A stretch of 36,105 nt of DNA. Source: Salinivenus lutea (lineage in GTDB: Bacteria > Bacteroidota > Rhodothermia > Rhodothermales > Salinibacteraceae). The notes under the pieces are model-generated. The model ran no database searches and was not told where the DNA came from. It saw nothing but the letters and a program-made list of their open reading frames with translations. The stretch is from assembly GCA_002894685.1 (NCBI GenBank), contig NCRC01000032.1:1-36105 (forward strand), given 5' to 3'. The translations under genes and the position numbers were made by a program. Positions 24,314 through 36,105 of the stretch are shown in pieces. How positions within the stretch are numbered: the stretch's first letter is position 1; each line of letters starts with the position of its first letter.

Positions 24314-26041
24314 ATGGTGCTCCGTCGTGTCGTTCTTCCGCTGTGCCTGCTCGTCCTCGGCCTTTGTGCCGCCTGTTCGTCCGGCCCCACGGCCGACCTC
24401 GTCCTGAAAAACGGCACGATTGTAACCATGGCCGAGGGCCAGCCGGAGGCCGAGGCCCTTGCCATCGCCGACGATACGGTGCTGGCCGTCGGGGGCGCGG
24501 ACGAGATTCGCACCTACGAAGGGGGAGAGACGCGTGTGATCGACCTGGAGGGGCGGCTGGCGGTGCCGGGCCTTATCGAGGGGCACGGGCACTTCATGGG
24601 CATGGGGGAGGCACAGATGCAGCTCGGCCTGCTCGGCACGCCGTCGTGGGACCGCATCGTGGCGATGGTGGACTCGGCGGCGGGGGAGCGGGCCGCCGGG
24701 GACTGGGTGCAGGGGCGCGGCTGGCACCAGGAGAAGTGGACGGAGACGCCGGCCCGCACCGTCCGCGGGTTTCCGACGAACGACCGCCTGAACGAGGTGG
24801 CGCCGGACACGCCGGTGCACCTCACCCATGCCAGCGGCCACGCGGCCATCGCCAACGACGCCGCGCTGGAGGCGGCGGGCATTGGGCCCGACACGCCCGA
24901 CCCGGACGGCGGCACGATCGTGCGGGACGCGCAGGGCCAAGCCACCGGCGTGCTGCTGGAGACCGCCGCGGGGCTCGTGCAAGAGGCCGTCGAGGCCTCG
25001 CGCAGCGACATGAGTGCGGCGGACCGGCGAGCGCGACGGGAGCAGCAGGTGCAGCTGGCCGCGGAGGAGGCCCTGGCCCACGGCGTCACCAGCTTCCACG
25101 ATCAGGGCGCCTCGTTCGAAACCATCGACCTGTACCGGCGCATGGCCGCGGGGGGCGACCTCGACATCCGGCTCTACGCGATGGTGTCGCAGCGCGAGGT
25201 GACGTCGGAGACGCAGGATTCGCTTGCCGCCCTCCGCACCACCGGGATGCACGATAATCGTCTCACCGTGCGCAGCATCGGCGAGGTGACGGTGGACGGC
25301 GCCCTCGGGTCCCGCAGCGCCTGGATGTTAGAACCCTACGACGACGAGGCCGGCGAAACCGGCATCAACGTGACGCCCATGGAGCGCGTCCGCGAGATTG
25401 CCGAGATTGCGTTGGAAGAGGACTACCAGCTCGCGGTGCACGCGATTGGGGACCGGGCCAACCGCGAGACCCTCGACCTCTACGCCGACCTGTTCGACGA
25501 GGTGGACGCGGACGGCGACTCGCTCCGCTGGCGCATTGAGCACGCCCAGCACCTGCACCCGGACGACATTTCCCGCTTTGCCGACGAGGGCGTGATTGCC
25601 TCGATGCAGGCCATCCACGCCTGTTCCGATGCGCCCTACAACTACCAGCGCCTCGGCGCCGAGCGGGTGGAGGCGGGCGCCTACGCCTGGAAGACGCTCT
25701 GGGAGGACGGGGCGGTGGTGACCAACGGGACGGATGTGCCCGTCGAGAAAATCGACCCGCTCGCCAGTTTCCACTGCACGGTCGCACGCCAGGTGCCGGG
25801 GGCGGACACAGCGTTTACCGCCGAAGAGGCCCTGAGCCGGCGCCGGGCGCTCCAGTCCTACACCGCGAACAATGCCTACGCGGCGTTTGCCGAGGACGAG
25901 CAGGGCACCCTCGCGCCCGGCACGCTGGCCGACGTGGCCGTGCTGTCGAAAAACATCCTGGAGGTGCCCGCCGACTCGATCCGGCGCACCGAGGTCACGC
26001 ACACCATTCTCGGGGGCGAGATTGCGTACGAACGGGAGTAA
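24314..26041 (+). CDS. Amidohydrolase family lipoprotein (YtcJ-like)
   Basis: 575 residues. The signal peptide ends in lipobox LCAAC, so this should be an exported lipid-anchored hydrolase, unlike most cytoplasmic relatives. Metal-site motifs of the amidohydrolase fold are present: GHGHF after the first strand, HAIGDRAN, IEHAQ, and TNGTDVPVE for the final Asp. The family segment VDGALGSRSAWMLEPYDD is clear, but the Lys normally four residues before the Asp of DG (the carboxylated lysine) appears as Glu (GEVTVDG). The substrate of YtcJ-type enzymes is generally unknown. An imidazolone- or amide-type substrate is only analogy. Confidence 0.88.
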   Translation: MVLRRVVLPLCLLVLGLCAACSSGPTADLVLKNGTIVTMAEGQPEAEALAIADDTVLAVGGADEIRTYEGGETRVIDLEGRLAVPGLIEGHGHFMGMGEAQMQLGLLGTPSWDRIVAMVDSAAGERAAGDWVQGRGWHQEKWTETPARTVRGFPTNDRLNEVAPDTPVHLTHASGHAAIANDAALEAAGIGPDTPDPDGGTIVRDAQGQATGVLLETAAGLVQEAVEASRSDMSAADRRARREQQVQLAAEEALAHGVTSFHDQGASFETIDLYRRMAAGGDLDIRLYAMVSQREVTSETQDSLAALRTTGMHDNRLTVRSIGEVTVDGALGSRSAWMLEPYDDEAGETGINVTPMERVREIAEIALEEDYQLAVHAIGDRANRETLDLYADLFDEVDADGDSLRWRIEHAQHLHPDDISRFADEGVIASMQAIHACSDAPYNYQRLGAERVEAGAYAWKTLWEDGAVVTNGTDVPVEKIDPLASFHCTVARQVPGADTAFTAEEALSRRRALQSYTANNAYAAFAEDEQGTLAPGTLADVAVLSKNILEVPADSIRRTEVTHTILGGEIAYERE

Positions 26042-26127
26042 TTCTCTCGCGATCGAGAAACGGCAGGGGGGAGAAATGAATATCTTTTGGTCCCGTCACT
26101 CACGCTTTTTCCCAACGACGAAAGTCC

Positions 26128-27507
26128 ATGGACGCGGTTTCCGCTAATCCCATTTCGCCCGATCGAGTGAAAGAGTCCCTGTCCCGGCACGTGCTTACCA
26201 AGGGCATGATGCCGATGGTGCTCGACATGGACGAGAGTCAGGGCGTTCGGCTCCACGACGCGAAGACCGGGCGCACGTTCGTTGACCTGTTCGGGTTCTA
26301 CGCGTCTAATCCGCTCGGCATGAATCACCCGAAGCTGGCCGAGGATGACGGGTTTATGGAGCGCCTGATGGACGCGGCGCTCAACAAGGTCACGAACTCC
26401 GACGTGATGACCGGGCACATGGCCCGCTTCGTGGATACGTTCAGCCGCGTCGGCATTCCCGACTACCTGCCGTATACCTTCTTCATCTCCGGGGGCGCGC
26501 TGGCCGTGGAGAATGCGCTCAAGACGGCGTTCGACTGGAAGGTGCGCAAAAACCACCAGAAGGGCTATCGGCGCGAGGTGGGGCACCAGGTGCTGCACCT
26601 CGACCAGGCCTTCCACGGGCGGACCGGCTACACGATGTCGCTCACCAACACGGCCGATCCGCGGAAGACGATGCACTATCCGAAGTTTGATTGGCCGCGC
26701 ATCACGAACCCCAAGGTGCACTTTCCGCTCGATGAGGCGGAGCAGGAGCGCGTCCGGGAGCACGAGGACCGGGCCATCCAGCAGGCAAAGCGCCACTTCC
26801 ACGAGCGCGAGGATCAGATCGCGGCCGTCATCCTGGAGCCGATTCAGGGGGAGGGGGGCGACAACCACTTCCGGCCCGAGTTCTTGACGCGCCTCCGCGA
26901 CCTGGCCCACGAGAACGATGCGCTGCTCATCTTCGACGAGGTGCAGAGCGGGGTCGGCATCACGGGCGAGTTCTGGGCCCACCAGGCGCTCGGCGTGCAG
27001 CCCGACATCATCGCGTTTGGCAAGAAGACGCAGGTGTGCGGCATCCTGGCCGGGCGGAAGCTGGACGAGGTGGACGGGCACGTCTTCGAGACGCCGAGCC
27101 GCATCAACTCCACCTGGGGCGGCAACATTGTGGACATGGTGCGCTTCGACCGCATCCTCGAAATCATGGAGGAAGACGAGCTCGTGTCGCACGCCGGCCA
27201 CGCGGGTGAGCATCTGCAGCAGCGCCTCCACGAGCTGGAGAAGACGTTCCCCGCGCTAACGAATCCCCGAGGCCTCGGGCTGATGTGTGCCTTTGACCTG
27301 CCGAGCACGGAGATCCGGAATCGGGTGAAGGAGGAGACGTACGAGGAGGGGGCCATCATCCTCGGCTGCGGCGAGAGCAGCATCCGCTTCCGCACCCCGC
27401 TCACGATCACGAAGGAGGAGATCGATGAGGGCGTCGACTGCATCCGGCGGGCGCTCCACACGGTGACGGGCGAGCACCAGACGCACGTCGGCGACGGGGC
27501 GGCGTAA
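26128..27507 (+). CDS. lat: L-lysine 6-transaminase
   Basis: PLP enzyme moving the epsilon-amino group of lysine to 2-oxoglutarate, giving 2-aminoadipate 6-semialdehyde (which cyclises to piperideine-6-carboxylate) and glutamate. 459 residues. LAT-specific phrases, not just generic class III ones: VLTKGMMPMVLDMDESQG, DLFGFYASNPLGMNHPKL, EPIQGEGGDNHFRPEF, DEVQSGVGITG, then FGKKTQVCGI with the PLP lysine at K299 or K300, and INSTWGGNIVDMVR. The likely role is lysine catabolism toward 2-aminoadipate; a link to osmolyte synthesis is speculation. The gene stands alone; its stop is five bases from that of the convergent recN. Confidence 0.94.
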   Translation: MDAVSANPISPDRVKESLSRHVLTKGMMPMVLDMDESQGVRLHDAKTGRTFVDLFGFYASNPLGMNHPKLAEDDGFMERLMDAALNKVTNSDVMTGHMARFVDTFSRVGIPDYLPYTFFISGGALAVENALKTAFDWKVRKNHQKGYRREVGHQVLHLDQAFHGRTGYTMSLTNTADPRKTMHYPKFDWPRITNPKVHFPLDEAEQERVREHEDRAIQQAKRHFHEREDQIAAVILEPIQGEGGDNHFRPEFLTRLRDLAHENDALLIFDEVQSGVGITGEFWAHQALGVQPDIIAFGKKTQVCGILAGRKLDEVDGHVFETPSRINSTWGGNIVDMVRFDRILEIMEEDELVSHAGHAGEHLQQRLHELEKTFPALTNPRGLGLMCAFDLPSTEIRNRVKEETYEEGAIILGCGESSIRFRTPLTITKEEIDEGVDCIRRALHTVTGEHQTHVGDGAA

Positions 27508-27512
27508 GGGCC

Positions 27513-29231
27513 TTAGTCCTCCCGCTCGCCCGCGGCCATGAGTTCGCGGGCGTTCTTGAGGGCGGCGTCGGTCACGTCCTCGCCGCTGATGAGGGACGCC
27601 ACCTGCGTCGCCTGCTCGTTTTCGTCGAGCCGGTGGAGGGTGGTTTTCGTCGTGCCGTCCTCCACGATCTTCTCGACCTTGAAGTGCCGGTCGCCCAGGG
27701 CGGCGATCTGCGGGAGGTGCGTGATCGTGATGATCTGGTGGTACCGGGCGAGGGCGTGCATGCTCTCGCCGACGCGGCGGGCCATGTCGCCCGAGATGCC
27801 CACGTCGATCTCGTCGAACACGAGGATGGGCAGCCGCTCGCTCTTGGCCAAGATCGTCTTGAGCGCCAGCATGATGCGGCTAATTTCGCCGCCGGAGGCG
27901 ACCTCGGCCAGCGGCATGGGGTCGACGCCCACGTTCGTGGAGATGAAGAACTCGACCTGGTCGACGCCCTTCTGGAAGGCCCGGTAGCGGGCATCTGCGT
28001 CTTCGGGGCGAATCCAGCCGTCGGGCTCTTCCTGTCGGCTGAACCGCACCTCGAACTGGCTGTCGGGCATGCCGAGGGTGGCCAGCTCGTCGAGGATGGC
28101 GTCCTCGATGCGGGCGGCCACCTCGCGCCGCTTGTCGGAGAGGCGGAGCGCCACGTCCGTGAGGTCGGCCTGCGCCTCGCGGATCTCTTCGTCGAGCCGT
28201 TCCAGGTTGCCCTCAAAGTCCTGGGCGAGCTCGTACTGCTCGCCGATCTCGCGACGGTGCTCTAGCACGGCCTCGAGCGTGCCGCCGTACTTGCGCTTTA
28301 GCTTTTCGAGCTCGGTGGTGCGCTGCCGGATGGCCTCCAGCCGCTCGGGATCGAACTCGATGTGGGCGTTGTAGTCCTGGAGGAAGTTGGCCAGCTCGCT
28401 GACGATGATCTGAGCGGTCTCGATCTCGTCGACCTGCTCCTCGAACGCGTCGTCGATGCGGGCGAGGTCCTGGAGGTCGTTGCGGGCCACCACGAGCTGG
28501 TCGTGTACGGCGTTTTCGTCCTCAAACAGCATCTCGTAGAGGCCGCGCGTGGACGAGTAGAGCTGCTCGGCGTTTTCGAGGACGCGGCGCTCGGCTTCCA
28601 GCTCCTCTTCCTCGCCGGGCTGCGGGTCCACCTCGTCGATCTCCTCGATCTGGAATTCGTAGAGCTCCTTCTGCTGCCGGAGCTCCCGTTCGCGGTTGGC
28701 CAGCTGTTCGCGCTCCGCCACGAGATCGGCCACCCGCTGGCGTTTTTTCTGGTAGTGCTCGACGAGCCCGCCCAGGCCCCCGAAGCTGTCGAGAAGGCGC
28801 AGGTGGGTTTCGGTGTGGAGGAGGCTCTGGTGCTCGTGCTGCCCGTGCAGGTCGATGAGCTCCGCCGCCACGGCGCGCATCACGTCGAGGGTGGCGGGGG
28901 TGTCGTTCACGAAGCCGCGGCTGCCCCGCTCGGTGATGCGGCGGCGCAGGATGACGCGAGGGAGGGGATCGGTCTCGATGGCGTTCTCCTCGAGCACCGA
29001 CCGGATGCGCCCGGTGTCGGCGTCGTCAAAGATGCCCTCCACCACGGCCTTTTTGGCGTCGCCGCGGACCACGTCGGTGTTGGCCCGCTCCCCGAGGATC
29101 ATGCTGAGCGCTCCGATCAGGATCGACTTGCCCGCCCCCGTGGCGCCGGTGATGATGTTCAGCCCACTGCCGAACTCCATCTCCAGCTCCTCGATCAGGG
29201 CGTAGTCCCGAACGTAGAGCGACTGCAACAT
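27513..29231 (-). CDS. recN: DNA repair protein RecN
   Basis: SMC-like ATPase that promotes recombinational repair of double-strand breaks. 572 residues, near the usual 550-560. Walker A GATGAGKS lies at residues 29-36; two long acidic coiled-coil arms occupy roughly 150-230 and 270-370; the signature LAEVASGGEISRIMLALK follows, then Walker B ILVFDEIDVGISG near 470 and the HLPQIAALGDRHF segment. The domain order fits RecN rather than SbcC or SMC. It is on the same strand as secA, separated by a 139-base gap holding a long inverted repeat. Confidence 0.97.
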   Translation of the reverse strand: MLQSLYVRDYALIEELEMEFGSGLNIITGATGAGKSILIGALSMILGERANTDVVRGDAKKAVVEGIFDDADTGRIRSVLEENAIETDPLPRVILRRRITERGSRGFVNDTPATLDVMRAVAAELIDLHGQHEHQSLLHTETHLRLLDSFGGLGGLVEHYQKKRQRVADLVAEREQLANRERELRQQKELYEFQIEEIDEVDPQPGEEEELEAERRVLENAEQLYSSTRGLYEMLFEDENAVHDQLVVARNDLQDLARIDDAFEEQVDEIETAQIIVSELANFLQDYNAHIEFDPERLEAIRQRTTELEKLKRKYGGTLEAVLEHRREIGEQYELAQDFEGNLERLDEEIREAQADLTDVALRLSDKRREVAARIEDAILDELATLGMPDSQFEVRFSRQEEPDGWIRPEDADARYRAFQKGVDQVEFFISTNVGVDPMPLAEVASGGEISRIMLALKTILAKSERLPILVFDEIDVGISGDMARRVGESMHALARYHQIITITHLPQIAALGDRHFKVEKIVEDGTTKTTLHRLDENEQATQVASLISGEDVTDAALKNARELMAAGERED

Positions 29232-29249
29232 AGCATGCAGTTACGACTG

Positions 29250-29310
29250 TCGAAGCTCGAGTGTCATTGGGCCTCCCGCCCCAACTCGGCATTCGACACT
29301 CGACATTCGA
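29250..29310. repeat. Imperfect 16-base inverted repeat between secA and recN
   Basis: Bases 29250-29265 and 29295-29310 are complementary at 14 of 16 positions (GAGTGTC against GACACTC at the core), with a 29-base GC-rich loop. There is no T tract after the stem, so it is not a standard intrinsic terminator. It could be an RNA hairpin between the two genes or a copy of a dispersed palindromic repeat. Confidence 0.55.
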
Positions 29311-29370
29311 AAGGAGGGGCGGCACCGAAAGGAAGGAGCGGAACGACGGCCGACCGGCAGGCCCTGTCGC

Positions 29371-32856
<3,486 letters not shown>

Positions 32857-33089
32857 GTGGAAACGGCAGTACGTGCGGGGAGCGACGAAAGTCGCGGGAG
32901 GGCGGCCGCCGCGCAAAGATCCACGGCGGCACGGAAAGTGTCACGCAGGCTCGGGGGGAGCGTTCCCGCGTGTTCGGGGGAGACGGGGCCACAACGCACG
33001 GGAAAGCGCCCGATGCAGGCCGCCATCGGAACCGCCCCTGGCCCGGACCATTGCCGACACGTCGCGTTCCATCGCGGATTTTGGTCCCG
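32857..33089. promoter_or_regulatory. Divergent intergenic region between secA and porQ
   Basis: 233 bases that must hold both promoters. GCGAC-GAAA-GTCGC at 32882-32895 forms a five-pair hairpin about 26 bases upstream of the secA ATG, so it would lie in the secA leader RNA. Before porQ, GGATTTTGG near 33076 recalls part of a Bacteroidota promoter, but no full match is seen. Confidence 0.3.
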
Positions 33090-34091
33090 ATGCGTCTCTC
33101 TCTCGTTGCCGGTCTGATGGTGGTGGTGCTGGCGGGTGCCCCCGCGGCGGCGCAACCGGGCGGGGCCGTCACGAGCTTTCCGTTTCTGCGACTGGAGCCG
33201 TCGGCGCGGGCCGCGGCGCTGGCGGGGGCCTTCGGGGCCGTGGCGGACGGCGACGTGAACGCGGTGTTCTACAATCCCGCAGTGTCGGGGCCGGCGACCG
33301 ACCGGACGGCCTCCCTTTCGTACCTGAACCACCTGTCGGACATCAACGCGGGGTCGGTGGCCTACAGCCGCGTGGTGGGGGCGGCGAGCACGGCGCTGCA
33401 CGGGGGCGTTCGGTTTGCGGACTGGGGCACGTTCGAGGAGCGGAACGCGTTCGGCGAGCGAACGGGAACGTTTGGGGCGCAGGACGTGGCGCTGACCCTC
33501 GGGGCGGCCCGGGGACTGGGGGAATCGAGCCTGCGATACGGGGGCAGCCTTCACCTCATCCATTCCCGCGTCGAGTCGGCGCAGGCCACCGCGGTGGCGG
33601 CCGACGTCGGGGCGCTCTACCGGCTGCCCGCGCACCAGATGACTGTCGGCGCGACGCTCCGGAACGTCGGCCTGTCGCTCGACGGGTACGGGCCCCGGCG
33701 CCCCACCCTACCGCTCGACCTTCGGCTCGGGGTGACGAAGCGGCTCGCCCACCTGCCGGTGCTACTCTCGGCCTCGGCGTACGACCTGACGAACCTGTCG
33801 GAGGGCATTGCGGGCGGCACCACGGTCGACCACGTCCTTGCCCACCTCACGTTGGGCGTGGAGGCGCGGCCGGGGGAGGTCCTGCGGGTGCGCCTCGGGT
33901 ACAACCACCGCCGGGGGACCGAGCTCGCGCTCACCGATCGGTTTGACCTGGCGGGCTTCGGGGCGGGCTTTGGGGTGCACGTGGGGCCGCTGGCGGCCGA
34001 TTACGCCTACACCTCCTGGTCGTCGCTGGGCGGGCTCCACCAGTTTAGCCTCCGCACCGACCTCGGCGAGTGGACGAGTGGGGAGGAGTAG
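33090..34091 (+). CDS. porQ: Type IX secretion system protein PorQ
   Basis: 333 residues from ATG 33090, which begins a clear signal peptide (MRLSLVAGLMVVVLAGAPAAAQ). The phrase FPFLRLEPSARAAALAGAFGAVADGDVNAVFYNPA is the PorQ/PorV-type barrel start, followed by LSYLNHLSDINAGSVAYS and regular beta strands to the end. PorQ is an outer-membrane barrel in the attachment complex that processes T9SS cargo. No other T9SS gene is in the window. The open frame begins at 32970, but only the ATG at 33090 leaves the signal peptide at the N-terminus. Confidence 0.9.
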   Translation: MRLSLVAGLMVVVLAGAPAAAQPGGAVTSFPFLRLEPSARAAALAGAFGAVADGDVNAVFYNPAVSGPATDRTASLSYLNHLSDINAGSVAYSRVVGAASTALHGGVRFADWGTFEERNAFGERTGTFGAQDVALTLGAARGLGESSLRYGGSLHLIHSRVESAQATAVAADVGALYRLPAHQMTVGATLRNVGLSLDGYGPRRPTLPLDLRLGVTKRLAHLPVLLSASAYDLTNLSEGIAGGTTVDHVLAHLTLGVEARPGEVLRVRLGYNHRRGTELALTDRFDLAGFGAGFGVHVGPLAADYAYTSWSSLGGLHQFSLRTDLGEWTSGEE

Positions 34092-34179
34092 GGACGAGGA
34101 GCATGTTCTGCGAGAGAAGAACAGCCCGGGGAGCGCAGGGCAAGGGGCGGGGGAGACCTCCGTGCAACCGGCGCCCCGG

Positions 34180-35127
34180 TCAGGACATCAGCTCCTCAAT
34201 CTCCTCCGGGTCGCGCTTCAGGAGGCCCTGCTTCTTGTAGTAGATCATCGTGGTGTCGAGCGTGCCGTGTCGCATGCGCTGCTTCACCTCCTCGATCGGC
34301 ATGCCGTCGTTGAGCCAGATGAGGGCCGCGGTGTGGGTGAGGCTGTGCGGCGTGACGCCCTTGCGCTTAATGCCGGCCTGCTTCAGGTAGCCGTTGATGC
34401 GACTGCGCACGGAGCGCGTCTTGAGGCGTTTCCCATCGGAGCGGTGGCCGTGGGAGACGAACAGCGGGTCCTCGGGGTGCACGTCGTCGCGGGTGTCGAG
34501 GTAGGCCTCCACGGCCTCCAGCACGGGCTCGTCGAGCGGGGCCTCCTGATCCTTCACCTTCCGCCCCTTGCCCTGCACGCGCAGGACCGGGCCCATGAGC
34601 GTGTGCTCCAGGTCCTCCACGTCGGCCCGCACGATCTCAATCTCGCTGAGTCCGGCGTACAGCATCAGGTACACGATCGCCCGGTCGCGCTTGTCGAGCT
34701 GCGCCGTATTGCCGAGCACCTCTTCCAGCTTCTCGATGTCCTGTTCGGTGAGCACCGAGCGCGAGTGTGAGTCGGGGCGGCGGTTGCCCTTCACGGCCTT
34801 CGCCGGGTTCTCCTCCAGCCCGCCGATGTCGGTGAGGTACTGGCAAAAGCGGCGGAGGGCGGTGAGGTAGGTGGAGACGGAGACCTGGCTCAGCTCGCGC
34901 TCCTCCATCAGGTACCGCTTGTAGTCGCGGATGTCGTCTTCGGTGAAGCGGAAGGTGTCCTTCTGGACGAACCACTTCTCGAATGAGTTGAGGGAGCGGC
35001 GGTAGGTGCCCACCGTCTCGTCGCTCTTATCGGCCAGGTAGTCGTCCTGGAAGGCCTGCAGGTGGTCGCGCAGCTCTCGGAGCGAGAGCGAAAGGCCCAC
35101 GTCGTCGGTTGAGGGGGCGTCGGGCAT
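34180..35127 (-). CDS. Tyrosine recombinase family protein lacking both catalytic arginines
   Basis: 315 residues from ATG 35127; the frame runs to 35223 with Pro/Arg-rich residues that do not fit. An N-terminal SAM-like domain (SDETVGTYRRSLNSFEKWF...YLTALRRFCQYL) precedes the catalytic domain. Fold motifs are clear: LYAGLSEIEI, GKGRK, TPHSLTHTAAL, MRHGTLDTTMIYY. Compared with XerD, Arg I of GLRxSE is Ser161 (codon AGC) and Arg II of HxLRH is Thr264 (ACC). The beta-strand Lys, H261, H287 and nucleophile Tyr296 remain. With both arginines gone, strand cleavage should be strongly impaired, so it may be a DNA-binding relic. Best relatives are integrases of the LREIEI...TTMIYY type. Confidence 0.9.
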   Translation of the reverse strand: MPDAPSTDDVGLSLSLRELRDHLQAFQDDYLADKSDETVGTYRRSLNSFEKWFVQKDTFRFTEDDIRDYKRYLMEERELSQVSVSTYLTALRRFCQYLTDIGGLEENPAKAVKGNRRPDSHSRSVLTEQDIEKLEEVLGNTAQLDKRDRAIVYLMLYAGLSEIEIVRADVEDLEHTLMGPVLRVQGKGRKVKDQEAPLDEPVLEAVEAYLDTRDDVHPEDPLFVSHGHRSDGKRLKTRSVRSRINGYLKQAGIKRKGVTPHSLTHTAALIWLNDGMPIEEVKQRMRHGTLDTTMIYYKKQGLLKRDPEEIEELMS

Positions 35128-35287
35128 GGCGGGAGGGAGGGACGGTGTGGGAGGATGCGGCCCGTGCGTGCGGCGTCGCCCGGGGCGAGAATGCCGCACG
35201 AGTGGGTCAATAACGGAATCCACAGCCGGGCGGCCCGTTCCCGTGCGTGAGGCGCAAACCGCCCGCTCGGTCGGCCATGCCGGGCTC

Positions 35288-36105
35288 TTAGAGCAGGTTG
35301 TCGTCCGCCGAAATCGACTCCAGCTCGGTGGCGACGTGCTGGAGGAAGCTGGCCCCCATCGCGCCGTCGATGATGCGGTGGTCGTAGCTGAGCGAGAGGT
35401 ACATCATGTGCCGGACCGAGATGACGTCGCCGAGGTCGTCGTCCTCGATCACGACGGGGCGCTTCTGGATGGCGCCGGTGGCGAGGATGCCGACCTGCGG
35501 CTGGTTGATGATGGGCGTGCCCATGAGCGACCCGAGCGAGCCGATGTTGGTGACGGTAAAGGTCCCGCCCTGCAACTCGTCGGGCTGGAGCTCTTTGCTG
35601 CGGGCGCGCTCGGCCATGTTGGCGGCCTTGCGGGCGAGTCCCGTCACACTGTAGTCGCCGGCGTTGCGGATGACGGGGGCGAGCAGGCCCTTGTCGCCAA
35701 TCGCCACGGCGATGCCGACGTGGTAGTCTTTCTTCATCACGATCTTGTCCCCCTCCACGCTGGCGTTGAGGACGGGGTGCTCGCGGAGAGCCTCCACGGC
35801 GGCCTTCACGAAGAAGGGCGTGAAGGTAAGCTTGAGCCCCTCGCGCTCCTGAAAGGCCTCTTTGTTGTTTTCGCGGAAGCGGACGAGACCGGTCACATCC
35901 GCCTCGGCGAAGGAGGTGACGTGGGCCGAGGTGGCCTTGGACCGCACCATGTGCTCGGCGGTAATTTTGCGCATCCGGTCCATCGGCTGCACGTCGATGT
36001 TCTGCCCGTACTGCTGCTGGAGCACCTCCTCGCTGGGGCCCTCCTCCACAGTGTAGCTGCCGCGTTGGGGCGGGCCGGACGGCTGGGGCTGGGGCGGCTG
36101 AGGGG
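35288..36105 (-). CDS. Dihydrolipoamide acyltransferase E2, catalytic domain (5' end cut by window)
   Basis: E2 component of a 2-oxoacid dehydrogenase complex. The frame is open to the window edge, so the lipoyl and E1/E3-binding domains lie outside. The visible part begins in a Pro/Gln-rich linker (QPPQPQPSGPPQRG), as between E2 domains, and continues through MDRMRKITAEHMVRSK, VTSFAEADVT, LTFTPFFVKAAVEALREHP, TFTVTNIGSLGS and the catalytic SYDHRIIDGAMG, whose His and Asp complete the acyltransferase site. The sequence does not decide between pyruvate, branched-chain and 2-oxoglutarate E2; the VTSFAEADVT start recalls the branched-chain type. Lipoylation would need the lipA product. Confidence 0.94.
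   Translation of the reverse strand, partial: PQPPQPQPSGPPQRGSYTVEEGPSEEVLQQQYGQNIDVQPMDRMRKITAEHMVRSKATSAHVTSFAEADVTGLVRFRENNKEAFQEREGLKLTFTPFFVKAAVEALREHPVLNASVEGDKIVMKKDYHVGIAVAIGDKGLLAPVIRNAGDYSVTGLARKAANMAERARSKELQPDELQGGTFTVTNIGSLGSLMGTPIINQPQVGILATGAIQKRPVVIEDDDLGDVISVRHMMYLSLSYDHRIIDGAMGASFLQHVATELESISADDNLL

Noticed and set aside
26042-26062. Hairpin TCTCG-CGAT-CGAGA after the amidohydrolase gene
   Set aside because: Five-pair stem without a following T run; could be chance.
35128-35223. N-terminal extension of the tyrosine recombinase
   Set aside because: Arg/Pro-rich, unlike the acidic proteome, and lies before the normal start of the core-binding domain.

Overview
The window looks like chromosome of an extremely halophilic member of the Rhodothermota/Bacteroidota, most like Salinibacter (inferred from gene content, not from a search). 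It is GC-rich, its proteins are strongly acidic (SecA, RecN and the aminotransferase are full of D/E), SecA has the Bacteroidota-type C-terminus with no zinc motif, and a type IX secretion protein (PorQ) is present. I see no rRNA, tRNA or CRISPR array.

Layout. 1-9759: end of a large NtrY-like sensor kinase (+), meeting a minus-strand run of an M48 membrane protease, a lipoprotein with Ig-like domains, 4-alpha-glucanotransferase, and two coupled membrane proteins with bacterial PH domains. 10008-14647 (+): a short sensor kinase, an NAD-binding epimerase-like protein, EgtD (histidine methyltransferase of ergothioneine synthesis) behind a possibly structured leader, a protein resembling a decayed terminase nuclease domain, and inorganic pyrophosphatase. 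14654-19752 (-): an outer-membrane protein, a small membrane protein, and a family B DNA polymerase interrupted by a 417-residue intein in its Exo II motif. 19897-22551: an orphan CcmA-like ATPase and a small unknown protein (+), then a Uma2 protein and lipoyl synthase (-).

22834-24159 is the accessory part and the most interesting. It is visibly poorer in GC and all its genes lie on the minus strand. It holds a frameshifted membrane-protein gene, then a 113-base element with the fold of an integron attC site, then a DUF433/DUF5615 toxin-antitoxin pair. A second attC-like element lies just upstream of the membrane gene, and a short R-box palindrome sits at the toxin stop codon. The extrahelical base of the best site orients it as expected for cassettes read on the minus strand. 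I read this as a small integron cassette array without an integrase (CALIN-like).

24314-36105 returns to core genes: an amidohydrolase lipoprotein and L-lysine 6-transaminase (+); recN and secA (-) separated by a long inverted repeat; porQ (+); a tyrosine recombinase that has lost both catalytic arginines (-); and the catalytic end of a 2-oxoacid dehydrogenase E2 (-), cut by the window edge. No gap between genes exceeds 300 bases.
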